A stretch of DNA of 64,000 nt, from assembly GCF_024169925.1 (NCBI RefSeq), contig NZ_JALJXF010000001.1:3602001-3666000 (forward strand), written 5' to 3'. Below the pieces are notes generated by a model. That model was given only the letters and a program-made list of their open reading frames with translations. It was not told where the DNA came from and searched no databases. The translations under genes and the position numbers were made by a program. Below are positions 1-12,000 of the stretch, one piece after another (positions within the stretch are counted from its first letter, which is position 1; every line of letters starts with the position of its first letter). This stretch comes from Methylorubrum extorquens (GTDB lineage: Bacteria; Pseudomonadota; Alphaproteobacteria; Rhizobiales; Beijerinckiaceae).

Positions 1-3000
1 GGCGCGCTTCAGGCGGCCCTGAGCATCGAAGGTGAGGCGACCGTCATCGCCCAGCACGATGTCGGCATCGGCATCGTCGCGGCCGGCATCGATCGTGTCG
101 GCGCCCAGACCGCCGAGCACCACGTCGGCGCCCGCGCCCGATTTGAGGACGTCGCGCGTTCCGCCATCGCGGCTGCTCTGGACGACGGCCCGGATGCCAC
201 CCTCGAAGCGGACGAGGCCGTTGTCGCCCAGCACGATGTCGCCGCCGGTGCCGGTCACGACCGTGTCGCTGCCCGAACCGCCGAGCACGATGTTCTCGCC
301 GTCGCCGGCTTCGATCCGGTCGTTGCCGGCATCGGTGGTGTCGGCCGATGCGAACTCGACGCGCACGCCGGCCTCGAACACCGCGTAGCCATGGTCGCCG
401 ATGACGACGTCGTTGCCGCCCAGCGCCGTAACGACATCGTTGCCCGCGCCGCCGATGACGAGGTTGTCGCCGCCGCCCACCTTGATCTCGTCGTCGTCGC
501 CGAAGCCGACATCGAGGGTCTCGGCCCGCTTCACACGGCCCTGCGCATCGAAGGTGATCTGACCGTCGTCGCCGAAGACGATATCGGCATCGGCGTCGGC
601 CTGGCCGGCATCGATCGTGTCGGCACCGAGACCGCCGAGCACCACGTCGGCGCCTGCACCCGTGGTGATGGTGTCGCGCGCGCCGCCATTGCGGTCGCTG
701 ATGATGCGGGCACGGATGCCGAGTTCAAAGGTGGCGAGGCCATTGTCGCCGAGCACGATGTCCGCGCCCACGCCCGTGGTGACGGTGTCGCTGCCCGAGC
801 CGCCGAGCACGACGTTGTCGCCGTCGCCGGCCTCGATCCGGTCGTTGCCGCCGTCATTGGTCTCGGTCGAGGCCACCTCGACGCGGACACCGGCGGCGAA
901 CAGAACGTAGCCTTGGTCGCCGAGCACGATGTCGTTGCCGCCGAGCGCGGTGATGACGTCGGCACCCGTGCCGCCGATCACGAGGTTGTCGCCGCCGCCG
1001 ACGTCGATGGTGTCGTCGTCGCCGAAGCCCGGATCGAGGCTCTCGGCCCGCTTCACACGGCCCTGCGCATCGAAGGTGACGTGGCCGTCGTCGCCGAACA
1101 CGACATCGGCATCCGCATCCAGACGGCCCGCGTCGATCGTGTCGGCGCCGAGACCGCCGAGCACCACGTCGGCACCTGCACCGGTGGTGATGGTGTCGCG
1201 CGCCCCGCCGTTGCGATCGCTGACCACCCGCGCCCGGATGCCGAGCTCGTAGGCGACGAGCCCGTTGTCGCCCAGCACGATGTCGCCGCCCGCGCCCGTG
1301 GTGACGATGTCGCTGCCCGAACCGCCGAGCACGAGGTTGTCGCCGTCGCCGGCCTCGATCCGGTCGTTGCCGCCGTCGGCGGTGTCGGTCGAGGCGAACT
1401 CGATCCGCACGCCGGCCTCGAACACCGCGTAGCCGTTGTCGCCGATGACGATGTCGCCGCCGCCCAGCGCCGTGATCGTGTCGGCCCCGGTGCCGCCGAT
1501 GACGAGGTTGTCACCGCCGCCGACCTTGATCTCATCGTTGCCGCCGAAGCCGGCATCGAAGCTCTCGGCGCGGATCACGCCACCGGTCGCGTCAAAGGTG
1601 ACGTGGCCGTTGTCGCCGAACACGATGTCGGCGTCGCTGTCGGTCTGGCCGGCATCGATCGTGTCGCCGCCGAGGCCGCCGAGCACGAGGTCCGCGCCGG
1701 CTCCGGTGGTGATCGTGTCGGAAGCGCCACCGATCCGGTCGCTGACGATCTCCAGACGGATTCCGCCTGCAAAGCGGATCGTGCCGTTGTCGCCCAGCAC
1801 GACGTCGGCGCCCGCGCCGGTCGTGATGGTGTCGTTGCCCGAGCCGCCGAGCACGACGTTGTCGCCGTCGCCGACCGCGATCCGATCGTTGCCGGCGCCC
1901 GTGGCATCGGTCGAGACGAAGACCACGCGCACGCCGGCCTCGAATTCGGCATAGCCGCCGTCGCCGATCACCGCATCGTTGCCGCTGAGCGCCGTCACGA
2001 CGTCGCTGCCGGCTCCGGCGATGACCACGTTGTCACCGGCCCCGACATCGATCGTGTCGTTGCCGCCGAAGCCGAGGTCGAAGCTCTCGGCCCGCTTCAC
2101 GCGGCCGCTGGACTCGAAGGTGGCACGACCGTCGTCGCCGAGCACGATGTCCGCACCCACGCCCGTGGTGACGGTGTCGCTGCCCGAACCGCCGAGCACG
2201 ACGTTGTCGCCGTCGCCGGCCTCGATCCGGTCGTTGCCGCCGTCATTGGTCTCGGTCGAGGCCACCTCGACGCGGACACCGGCGGCGAACAGAGCGTAGC
2301 CCTGGTCGCCGAGCACGATGTCGTTGCCGCCGAGCGCGGTGATGACGTCGGCACCCGTGCCGCCGATGACGAGGTTGTCGCCGCCGCCGACATGGATGGT
2401 GTCGTCGTCGCCGAAGCCCGGATCGAGGCTCTCGGCCCGCTTCACACGGCCCTGCGCATCGAAGGTCACGTGGCCGTCGTCGCCGAACACGACATCGGCA
2501 TCCGTATCCAGACGGCCTGCGTCGATCGTGTCGGCACCGAGACCGCCGAGCACCACATCGGCACCCGCACCGGTGGTGATGGTGTCGCGCGCCCCGCCGT
2601 TGCGATCGCTGACCACCCGCGCCCGGATGCCGAGCTCGTAGGCGACGAGCCCGTTGTCGCCGAGCACGATGTCGCCGCCCGCGCCCGTGGTGACGATGTC
2701 GCTGCCCGAACCGCCGAGCACGAGGTTGTCGCCGTCGCCAGCCTCGATCCGGTCGTTGCCGCCGTCGGCGGTGTCGGTCGAGGCGAACTCGATCCGCACG
2801 CCGGCCTCGAACACCGCGTAGCCGTTGTCGCCGATGACGATGTCGCCGCCGCCCAGCGCCGTGATCGTGTCGGCCCCGGTGCCGCCGATGACGAGGTTGT
2901 CACCGCCGCCGACCTTGATCTCATCGTTGCCGCCGAAGCCGGCATCGAAGCTCTCGGCGCGGATCACGCCACCGGTCGCGTCGAAGGTGACGTGGCCGTT

Positions 3001-6000
3001 GTCGCCGAACACGATGTCGGCGTCGCTGTCGGTCTGGCCGGCATCGATCGTGTCGCCGCCGAGGCCGCCGAGCACGAGGTCCGCGCCGGCTCCGGTGGTG
3101 ATCGTGTCGGAGGCGCCACCGATCCGGTCGCTGACGATCTCCAGACGGATTCCGCCTGCAAAGCGGATCGTGCCGTTGTCGCCCAGCACGACGTCGGCGC
3201 CCGCGCCGGTCGTGATGGTGTCGTTGCCCGAGCCGCCGAGCACGACGTTGTCGCCGTCGCCGACCGCGATCCGATCGTTGCCGGCGCCCGTGGCATCGGT
3301 CGAGACGAAGACCACGCGCACGCCGGCCTCGAACTCGGCATAGCCGCCGTCGCCGATCACCGCATCGTTGCCGCTGAGCGCCGTCACGACGTCGCTGCCG
3401 GCTCCGGCGATGACCACGTTGTCACCGGCCCCGACATCGATCGTGTCGTTGCCGCCGAAGCCGAGGTCGAAGCTCTCGGCCCGCTTCACGCGGCCGCTGG
3501 ACTCGAAGGTGGCACGACCGTCGTCGCCGAGCACCACATCGTTTCCGCCGAGCGCCGTGATCCGGTCGGCACCGGTGCCGCCGACGACGATGTTGTCGCC
3601 GCCGCCGACATCGATGCTGTCGTCGTCACCGAGGCCAAAATCCAGGCTCTCGGCTCGCTTCACACGGCCCTGGCCGTCGAAGGTCACATGGCCGTTGTCG
3701 CCGAAGACGATGTCGGCATCGGCATCATTCTTTCCGGCATCGATGGTGTCGGCGCCGAGGCCGCCGAGGACGAGGTCCGCGCCGGCTCCGGTGGTGATCG
3801 TGTCGGCAGCACCGCCGTCACGGCCGCTCGTCAGTTCGAGGCGGATTCCGCTTGAGAAGGTTACCGCACCATTGTCGCCCAGAACGACATCGGCACCCGA
3901 ACCCGTGGTGATGGTGTCGGAACCCGCGCCACCGAGGACGATGTTGTTGCCGGAGCCGGCCTCGATGCTGTCGTCGCCGCCGCTGGTCGGATCGATGCTC
4001 TGAGCGAACTTGACGCGGCCGAGCTCGTCGAAGGTGACGTGGCCGTTGTCACCGAAGACGATGTCGTCGTCCGCATCGTCCTTGCCGGCATCGATGATGT
4101 CGCCGCCGAGGCCACCGATGACGAGGTCGGCGCCGGCACCAGTCCGGATCGTGTCGCGTGCGCCGCCGGCCGGATCGCTCTTGGCCTCAAGGCGGACTCC
4201 GCCTGTGAAGGTCACGAAGCCGTTGTCACCCAGGACGACATCCGCGCCGGCACCCGTAGTGATCGTGTCGGAGCCCGCGCCGCTGATGACGATGTTGTTG
4301 CCGCCGCCGACATCGATGCTGTCGTCGCCGCCGGCGGTCGGATCGGTGGCCTCCGCGCGGATGACGCGACCCAGTTCGTCGAAGGTGATGTGACCGCTGT
4401 CGCCGATGACGATGTCGTCGTCGGCATCCAGCTTGCCGGCATCGATCGTGTCACCGCCGAGGCCGCCGATGACGAGGTCGGCGCCGGCACCGGTGACGAT
4501 GGTGTCGCGCGCACCGCCCGACAGGTCGCTTTTGGCCTCGAGGCGGATTCCACCTGCGAAGATTACGCTGCCGTTGTCGCCCAGCACGATGTCCGCGCCG
4601 GCACCCGTGGTGATCGTGTCCGAACCCGCGCCGCCGAGGATCAGGTTGGCGCCTGCGCCCGCCAGGATCTCATCGTCGCCGCCGAGCGTCGGATCGACGG
4701 TCTCGGCCAGCGAGACGCGGCCGAGGGCGTCGAAGATGATGTGGCCGTTGTCGCCGAAGACGATGTCGGCGTCCGCATCGTCCTTGCCGGCATCGATGGT
4801 GTCGCCGCCGAGGCCGCCGATGACGAGGTCCGCCCCCGCACCGGTGACGATGGTGTCGCGACCGCCACCGCCGACGCGCTCGCTGAGAGCCTCGCGCAGG
4901 ACGCCGTCCACGAAGTCGACGGCGCCGTTGTCGCCGAACACGAGGTCGGCGCCGATGCCGGTGGTGATCGTGTCGCTGCCCGAGCCGCCGAGCACGACGT
5001 TGTCGCCGTCGCCCGCGCGGATGATGTCGTCGCCCGCCACGCTCTCGTTCTTGGTCGAGACGCGCACCAGCTTGCCCTGCGCGAAGGTCGCTGCGCCGTC
5101 GTCGCCGAGGATGATGTCGAGACCGGCCCCCGTGGTGATGTCGTCGGCCCCGACGCCGCCGAACACCACGTTGTCGCCCTCGCCCGCCACGATGGCATCG
5201 CCACCGCCGAAGGTGGATTCCATCGTCTCGATCGAGACCAGGATCCCGTTCACGAACACGGCGCTGCCGTTGTCGCCGAGGATCACGTCGGCGCCCGAGC
5301 CGGTCTGGATCTTGTCGGCCCCGACGCCGCCGATGACGACGCTGCCGCCATCGCCGAGGGCGATCTCGTCGCGCGCGCCGGCCGTGGCGGCGGTGGTCGC
5401 AGCCTGGAGCACGCGGCCCTGCGCGTCGAAAGTCGCTCCACCGTTGTCGCCGAGCACGGTGCTGCGGCCATTGCCGGCCGAGATGAGGTCGCTGCCCGAG
5501 CCGCCGAGGATCACGGCCACGCCGTCGCCGACCGTGATCGTGTCGTCCCCACCGACGTTGTTGTAGGTCGTCTCGACCACGATCGGCAGGCCGGCGGTGG
5601 TGAGCCGGGCATGACCGGCATCGCCGAGGATGACGTTGGTGCCGGTGCCGAGCTTCACGCCGTTGCGGATGCCCGCGGTGATGCTGTCGCCGCCGGCACC
5701 GCCGATGACGGTGTTGCGGCCGCTGCCGAGCGCGATCGTATCCTTGTCGCCGACCTCCGGGCTGATGCTCGCGATCTCGACGATGATGCCGGCCTCGAAA
5801 TCGGCCTGGCCGCTGTCGCCGAGCACGACGTTGTTGCCGTCGCCGATGGTAATCGTGTCGCGGCCCGTACCGCCGAGCACGACGTTGTTGCCGTCGCCGA
5901 TGGTGATCGTATCGTCGCCGCCGATCGCGGTGTCGAAGGAGAGCGCGCGCTGGATCAGGCCGAGGGCATCGAAGGTGACGATGCCGTTGTCGCCCAGGAT

Positions 6001-9000
6001 GATGGCGCCCTTGTCGCCGCCCCTGATCGTGTCGCCGCCCATGCCGCCGAGCACGACGTTGTTGCCCGCGCCGAAGGTGATCGTGTCGCTTCCGCCGATG
6101 GAGGGCGCGGTGGTGGCAATGCGCGCCAGTACGCTGGTGGTGATGCCGTTCGTCACCGTCACGGTGAAGTCGGCCTCGCCGCTGTCACCGAGGATGACGT
6201 GGTTGCCCGCGCCGGTGGTGATGGTGTCGCCACCCGCACCGCCGATGATCTGCGAGGCGCCGTCTTCAGCCGTGATGATGTCGGCACCGCCGACCTCGGG
6301 CGTGATCGATTCGATGCGCTGGGCGCGGCCGTTGCGGAACACCGCCTTGCCGCTGTCGCCCAGGATCACGTGGTTGCCTGCGCCGACCTTGATTGTGTCC
6401 GCGCCCGCACCGCCGAGGATCGTGGTGTCGCCCTCGGTGGCCTCGATCGTGTCGTTGCCGCCGATCTCGGTCGCCGTCGAGGTCACCGTCTCGATGATGC
6501 CCGCGACGAAGGTGGCCGAGCCGCTGTCGCCGAGCACGACCTGCGTGCCCTTGCCCAGCGTGATCCGGTCCGCGCCCGCGCCGCCGATGACCGTGACGTT
6601 GCCGTCCCTGGCGGTGACGGTGTCGTCGCCGCCGATACCCGGATCGATGCTCTCGATCGAGACCAGTGCTCCGGCGCTGAAGCGGGCCTTGCCGCTGTCG
6701 CCGAGGATGACGTGGTTGCCCGCGCCGACATCGATGCCGTCCGCGCCGGCACCGCCGATGATGGTGGTGTCACCGTCGGCCGCCGTGATCGTGTCGTTGC
6801 CGCCGATCTCGGTCGCGATCGAGGTGATGTCCTGGATCTTGCCGTTCGCGAAGGTGGCCGAACCGCTGTCGCCGAGCACGACCTGCGTGCCCTTGCCCAG
6901 CGTGATCCGGTCCGCACCCGCGCCGCCGAGCGCCGTGACGTTGCCGTCCTTGGCGGTGATGATGTCGTTGCCGCCGATGCCCGGATCGATGCTCTCTATC
7001 GAGACCAGCACGCCTGCGGTGAACACGGCCCGGCCGTTGTCGCCGAGGATCACGTGGTTGCCCGCGCCGACATCGATGGAGTCGGCGCCTGCGCCGCCGA
7101 TGATCGTGGTGTCGCCGTCGGACGCGGTGATTGTGTCCCCGCCGCCGATCGCGGTCGCCACCGAGGTGATGGTCGCGATCCTACCGTTCGTGAAGGTGGC
7201 CGAGCCGCTGTCGCCGAGCACGACCTGCGTGCCCTTGCCGAGCGTGATCCGGTCCGCACCCGCGCCGCCGATGACCGTGGCGCTGCCGTCCTTGGCCGAC
7301 ACGGTGTCGTCGTCGCCGATCTCGGGATCGATGCTCTCGATCGAAACCAGCGCACCTGCGGTGAACACGGCCCGGCCGTTGTCGCCGAGGATCACGTGGT
7401 TGCCCGCGCCGACCTCGATCGCGTCGGCGCCCGCGCCGCCGATGATCGTGGTGTCGCCGTCGGACGCGGTGATCGTGTCGCCGCCGCCGATGCCGGTCGC
7501 CACCGAGGTGATGGTCGCGATCCTACCGTTCGTGAAGGTGGCCGAGCCGCTGTCGCCGAGCACGACCTGCGTGCCCTTGCCCAGCGTGATCCGGTCCGCA
7601 CCCGCGCCACCGATGACCGTGACGTTGCCGTCGCCGGTCTCGATGCTGTCGTCGTCACCGACGGCCGCCTCGTTGTCCGTGGTCTTGATGCTGGTCAGCA
7701 CTGGGACCGGGACGGTCACGCCGTTGATGATCCGCGTACCCGGGACGAAGCGCGCCTCGCCGGTATCGCCGAGGATCACATGCGTGCCCTTGCCGACGGT
7801 GATGCCGTCCTTGCCGGCGCCGCCGATGATCGTAGTGTCGCCGTCGCTCGCCTTGATCGTGTCGGCGTCGCCGGTCGTCCCGGCGATGCTGCGCAGGCTG
7901 GTCAGGACGCCGTTCTCGAACACGGCTTCGCCGTTGTCGCCGAGGATGACGTGGTTGCCCGCACCCGCGGTGATGGTGTCGGCGCCGAAGCCGCCGATGA
8001 CGATGTTGTTGCCGTCGGTCGCGGTGATCGTGTCGCCGCCGCCGATGCCGGTGAAGGTCGAGACGATCCGGCTGACGACGTGGGTGCCTTCGAGCGCGAT
8101 GCCCGCGGTGGCCGAGCCGTCCTGCCAGATCTGGCCGTGATCGCCGACGATGACGTTGTCGCCGCCCTTGGCATCGATCGTGTCGGTGCCCGCGGCCCGC
8201 GGCTGATCGATGAAGGGATCGGCGATCGTCACGATGCGGCGGACGTCGTCGAGGTTGAGGCTGGAATCACCGAGGATGGTGTCCGCGGCCGGTCCGCCGA
8301 CGATCGTGTCGTTGCCGGTGCCGCCGGCGATGATGTTGCGCCCCTTGCCGCCGGTGATCGTGTCGTTACCGGCGCCGCCGTCGATGATGACGAGGCCGGT
8401 CGCACCCGAGGCATCGATGATGTCGTTGAGGCTGACGACGGTGTTGTCGCGATCCAGGGTTCCCTCATCGCGGAAGCCGTAGGCGCGTCCGGTCTGCTTC
8501 GCGAAGGTGGAGTCGTAGCGGCTGCCGTCGGCGGTGGTATCGCCGAACAGGGCGAGCGTACCCTGCGAGCCGGTCACCTTGATCGTATCGGCGCCGCCGC
8601 CGCCATGGATCGCGGTGAGGGTGCCGACGGCCGTGCCGGTCACCGTGACCGTGTCGGCGCCGGAGCCGAGCAGCAGCTCGACCGACCGCATGCCGCTATA
8701 GGTCACGCCGCCCTCGAAGGTGCGCACGGTGTTGTTCGTGCTCGTCGCCGTGGTGACGTCGTTCGTCGACATGCCGAAGCCGTCGATATGCGTAGCACTC
8801 ACCGTGCCGGAGACGCCCGCCGTCGTGGAGTCGTTGTAGAGCGTGACCTTGTCGAAGTCCGGCAAGCCATCATCGACGATGTTGCGGTTGACGACGGGGT
8901 TGTTCTCGCCCGGCAGGACGATCGCCGGGGTCAGCGAACGGCTCTCGGGGCCGACGCCGCCCTCCAGGACCAGCGGTCCCTCAATGGCGCTGAGTTCGTG

Positions 9001-12000
9001 CGGCTGACGCGAGAAGGTCTTGAGGTCCGAGGTCGTCCGCGCGCCGTTGGGGTCGCGCGCCACGGTGACCCGCACGGCCTGGTCCCAATCCGCCGCGGTG
9101 AAGGTGATGGTGGCCGGGTTGGTGCCGTCGGCCGCCTTGAACCGGCTGTCGGCGCTCGACGTGATCGTCTGGCCGTCTCCGGCCAGCGTGATCGTCACCG
9201 GCGCCTTCGGCTGCATGGTCAGGACGACGTCGTAATGGGAGGTCTGGCTCGGCGTCACCACGACGCCGCCCTCCTTGGGCGTCACCACCACGCCGGCGGT
9301 GTTGCCGTCGGTCACCTGCACCCGCACCACCGGCTGGCCGACGAGCGCCGCCTTGAAGAAGCCCTCCGTCGCCGTGCCGTTCAGCGTGCTGGTGACGGTG
9401 TGGGTGATCTCCGCGACGAAGCGGTTCTCGGGCTTCAGGTCTGCCGGCGAGGAGACCAGCACCGTCTGCGGCTGGTTCCAGTTGGCGAGCGTGAAGGTGA
9501 GATAGGCCCGGCCGTTGCCGTCCCGCGGCAGCGGCGTACCGTTGCCGTCGGTGAAGGCGACCTCCGTGCTCGACACGTTGAGCGTGACACGCACCTCTTC
9601 GCCGACCAGCGGGGCGTTGTTGAGGACGACGGTGTAGCTGTCCTTGTTCTGGGGCTTGTTGCCGTTGCCCTCGATGACCGAGGTCCCGCCGCCGCTCTCG
9701 ACGATGATCAGCCCCGGCTTGTCGTTGTCGATGACCTTGACCAGCGTGTTGCGAACGAAGGTGCCGTTCACCTCCGCATGGGAGCTGATCACTGAGTGGC
9801 CGATCGCCACGTTCTGGTCGCCCTCCAGCGCCGTGTCCGACTTGGCGCGGACGAAGACCGTCCGGTCGGCACTCCAGACGTAGGTGTTGCTGATGTTGTC
9901 GAGGACGGCGGTGAAGCGCAGCGTCAGCGCATCTGCCCAGGTGATGCCGTCCGTGGAGATCTCGACGGTGCTCGCGTTGCCGGCCAGCGCGCGCATCTGC
10001 GCCGACGATTGCGCGGCCGAAACCGTGACCACGGCCCAATCGGTGCTGGTCAGGCCGGTCGTCTTCGGTGCCGGCGGCGCGATCTTGTAGGTGCCGACGC
10101 TGCTGCCGACGGCATCCGGCGTCGTGATGCTGGAATCCTCGCGCAGGGTCAGCCCGCCGCCGTCGCTGACGGAGCCCGCATCGGCCGCCGAGACCGACGC
10201 GTTGATACCCGGCACGAACAGGCCGTTGAAGGCCGGATCGGTGCTGGAGATCGTATGGTTGATGACGGCCGAGTTGCCCTTGGCGTCGCGCGCGACGACC
10301 TCGCCGCTGACGTCGCCGGCGACGTGGAAGGTGTCGCTGCCGAGGCCGCCGATCAGCGTGGTGACGACGCCCGCCGGGGTGGAGAGCACGTAGAAGGTGT
10401 CGTCGCCCTCCAGGCCGTCGACCTCGACCGCCTGGATGTTGGTGAAGCGGATCGACAGGCCGGCACCGAAGATGCCGTCACGGGTCACCACGAAGGTATC
10501 GGCGAACTCGGTGCCGAGCGCGACGATCTTATTGAAGCCGGAGCCGCCATCGATGTCGAGCGGCGCGTTGATGTTGTATTCGATCCGGTCGTTGCCGGCA
10601 CCGGCATTGAGCTTGATCTTGTTCTCGGACGCGGTGGCGAAGGCGCGCACGATGAAGACGTCGTCGCCGTCCTCGCCCTCAAGGCGCAGATCGGCCTTGT
10701 TCGAGTAGATCTGGAAGGTGTCGTCGCCGGCACCGCCGTAGATCACTGCCGGGATCGAGATACCGCGGGACAGGTAGCCGCCAAAGGACAGCTTCGTCGT
10801 CTCGAACGCGTCCTCGACGAGCAGTCCGTTGGGGACGTCGCGCGGCGTCGCGAAGACCTGGCCGACCTGGAAGAAATCGTTGCCCTCGCCGCCGTCGATG
10901 GTCATCAGCGCGGCGTTGTCGTCCATCGCGAAGCGGTCGTTACCCTTCCCGCCTTCGACGATGACGCGCCCGTTGACGCTCATGTCGTAGTTGATCCGCT
11001 CGACGACGGCGTTCACCGGGTAGGTGCCGTCGGCATTCGGATGGACGAGCGCGACGAAGTTGCGGCGCATCAGGAACTGATCGGCGGCATCGGTGCCGAG
11101 GATCGTCAGGGTGTCGATGCCACGGTCGGCATCGCCGGAATCCGTCACGTTGATGCGGTAGGACGAGGCGCCGGCCAGTTGGATGCGGATCGTGTCCGTG
11201 TCCTGGCCGCCGTCGATGTCGAGCGTGTCGGTGACGCTGCCGGTCTTGCTGGTGAGCGAAGGCAGACGATCCACGTTGATCGTGTCCGCGCCGTCCTCAC
11301 CGAAGACCTTGGTGTTGCCGGCGATCTCGCTGACGGCGAGGTCGAGTCTGTCGTCGCCCGCACCGAGCCGGATGGCCGTGGCCGCAGCGCGGACCCGGCC
11401 GCGCAGGGCGAACCGGTCCTGGCCGCCGAGGCTGGTCAGCGCCAGGGTCGAGGTGGCGATCGTGGTGCCGAGCAGCGTCAGGGCGTTGTCGCCCGCGCCG
11501 AGATTCACATCGATGGTCTTGCCCGTGATCGTCGCGCTCTTGAGCAGCGTCGTGCCGTCGAGCGCGGCATCGACCACCGTGTCGTTGCCCGAGCCCGAAA
11601 CCAGGCTGAAGCTGTCCGCGGCGGCGAGCGTGCCGGCGAGCGCGACTTGGTTGGCACCGTTGCCTAGCGTGATCGCGATGGTGTCGGCCGTCAGGTCGAG
11701 CGCATCCGTGATCGTCTGACCGGCCTTGCGGTGATCGCTGACGATGTCGAGGCCCGAACCGGTGGCGAGGCGGAAGGCGCCGACAATACGGTACATGCCG
11801 GCGAGGGTGACCGTATTGGCGCCGTCGCCGAGGTCGATCGCGAGCGACTTCGCCTCGACGCTGGCCTTCTCCACCGCGCCATTCGCGACGCGCAGGTCGG
11901 TCAGCGTGTCCGCGCCGCCCGCTGCGGTGATCGTGAAGGCGTCGTCGATCTTGTAGCTGCCGGTCAACGTCAGGGTGTTGTCGCCCGCGCCCGCATTCAC

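Larger units (their letters stand above)
1..8420 (-). repeat. GD-rich RTX-like repeat array of the giant protein
   Basis: About 2,800 residues are built from a unit of roughly 57 residues of the form VxLGDxGxATFxxGxxxxxxS...GGxDxIxxGxGxxxVIGGxGADxIxxG. In the 6.5-7.6 kb stretch two alternating units make a 114-residue (342-base) period, marked by GKGTQVVLGDSG and GAGNHVILGDNG. The Gly-Asp loops are the classical RTX calcium-binding theme, here with longer spacing. The array runs off the left edge of the window, so the C-terminus and any secretion signal are not visible. Confidence 0.85.

Noticed and set aside
1-8420. Regular short repeats as a possible CRISPR array
   Set aside because: The repeats are coding, in frame, variable and of about 171 bases; they lack unique spacers.
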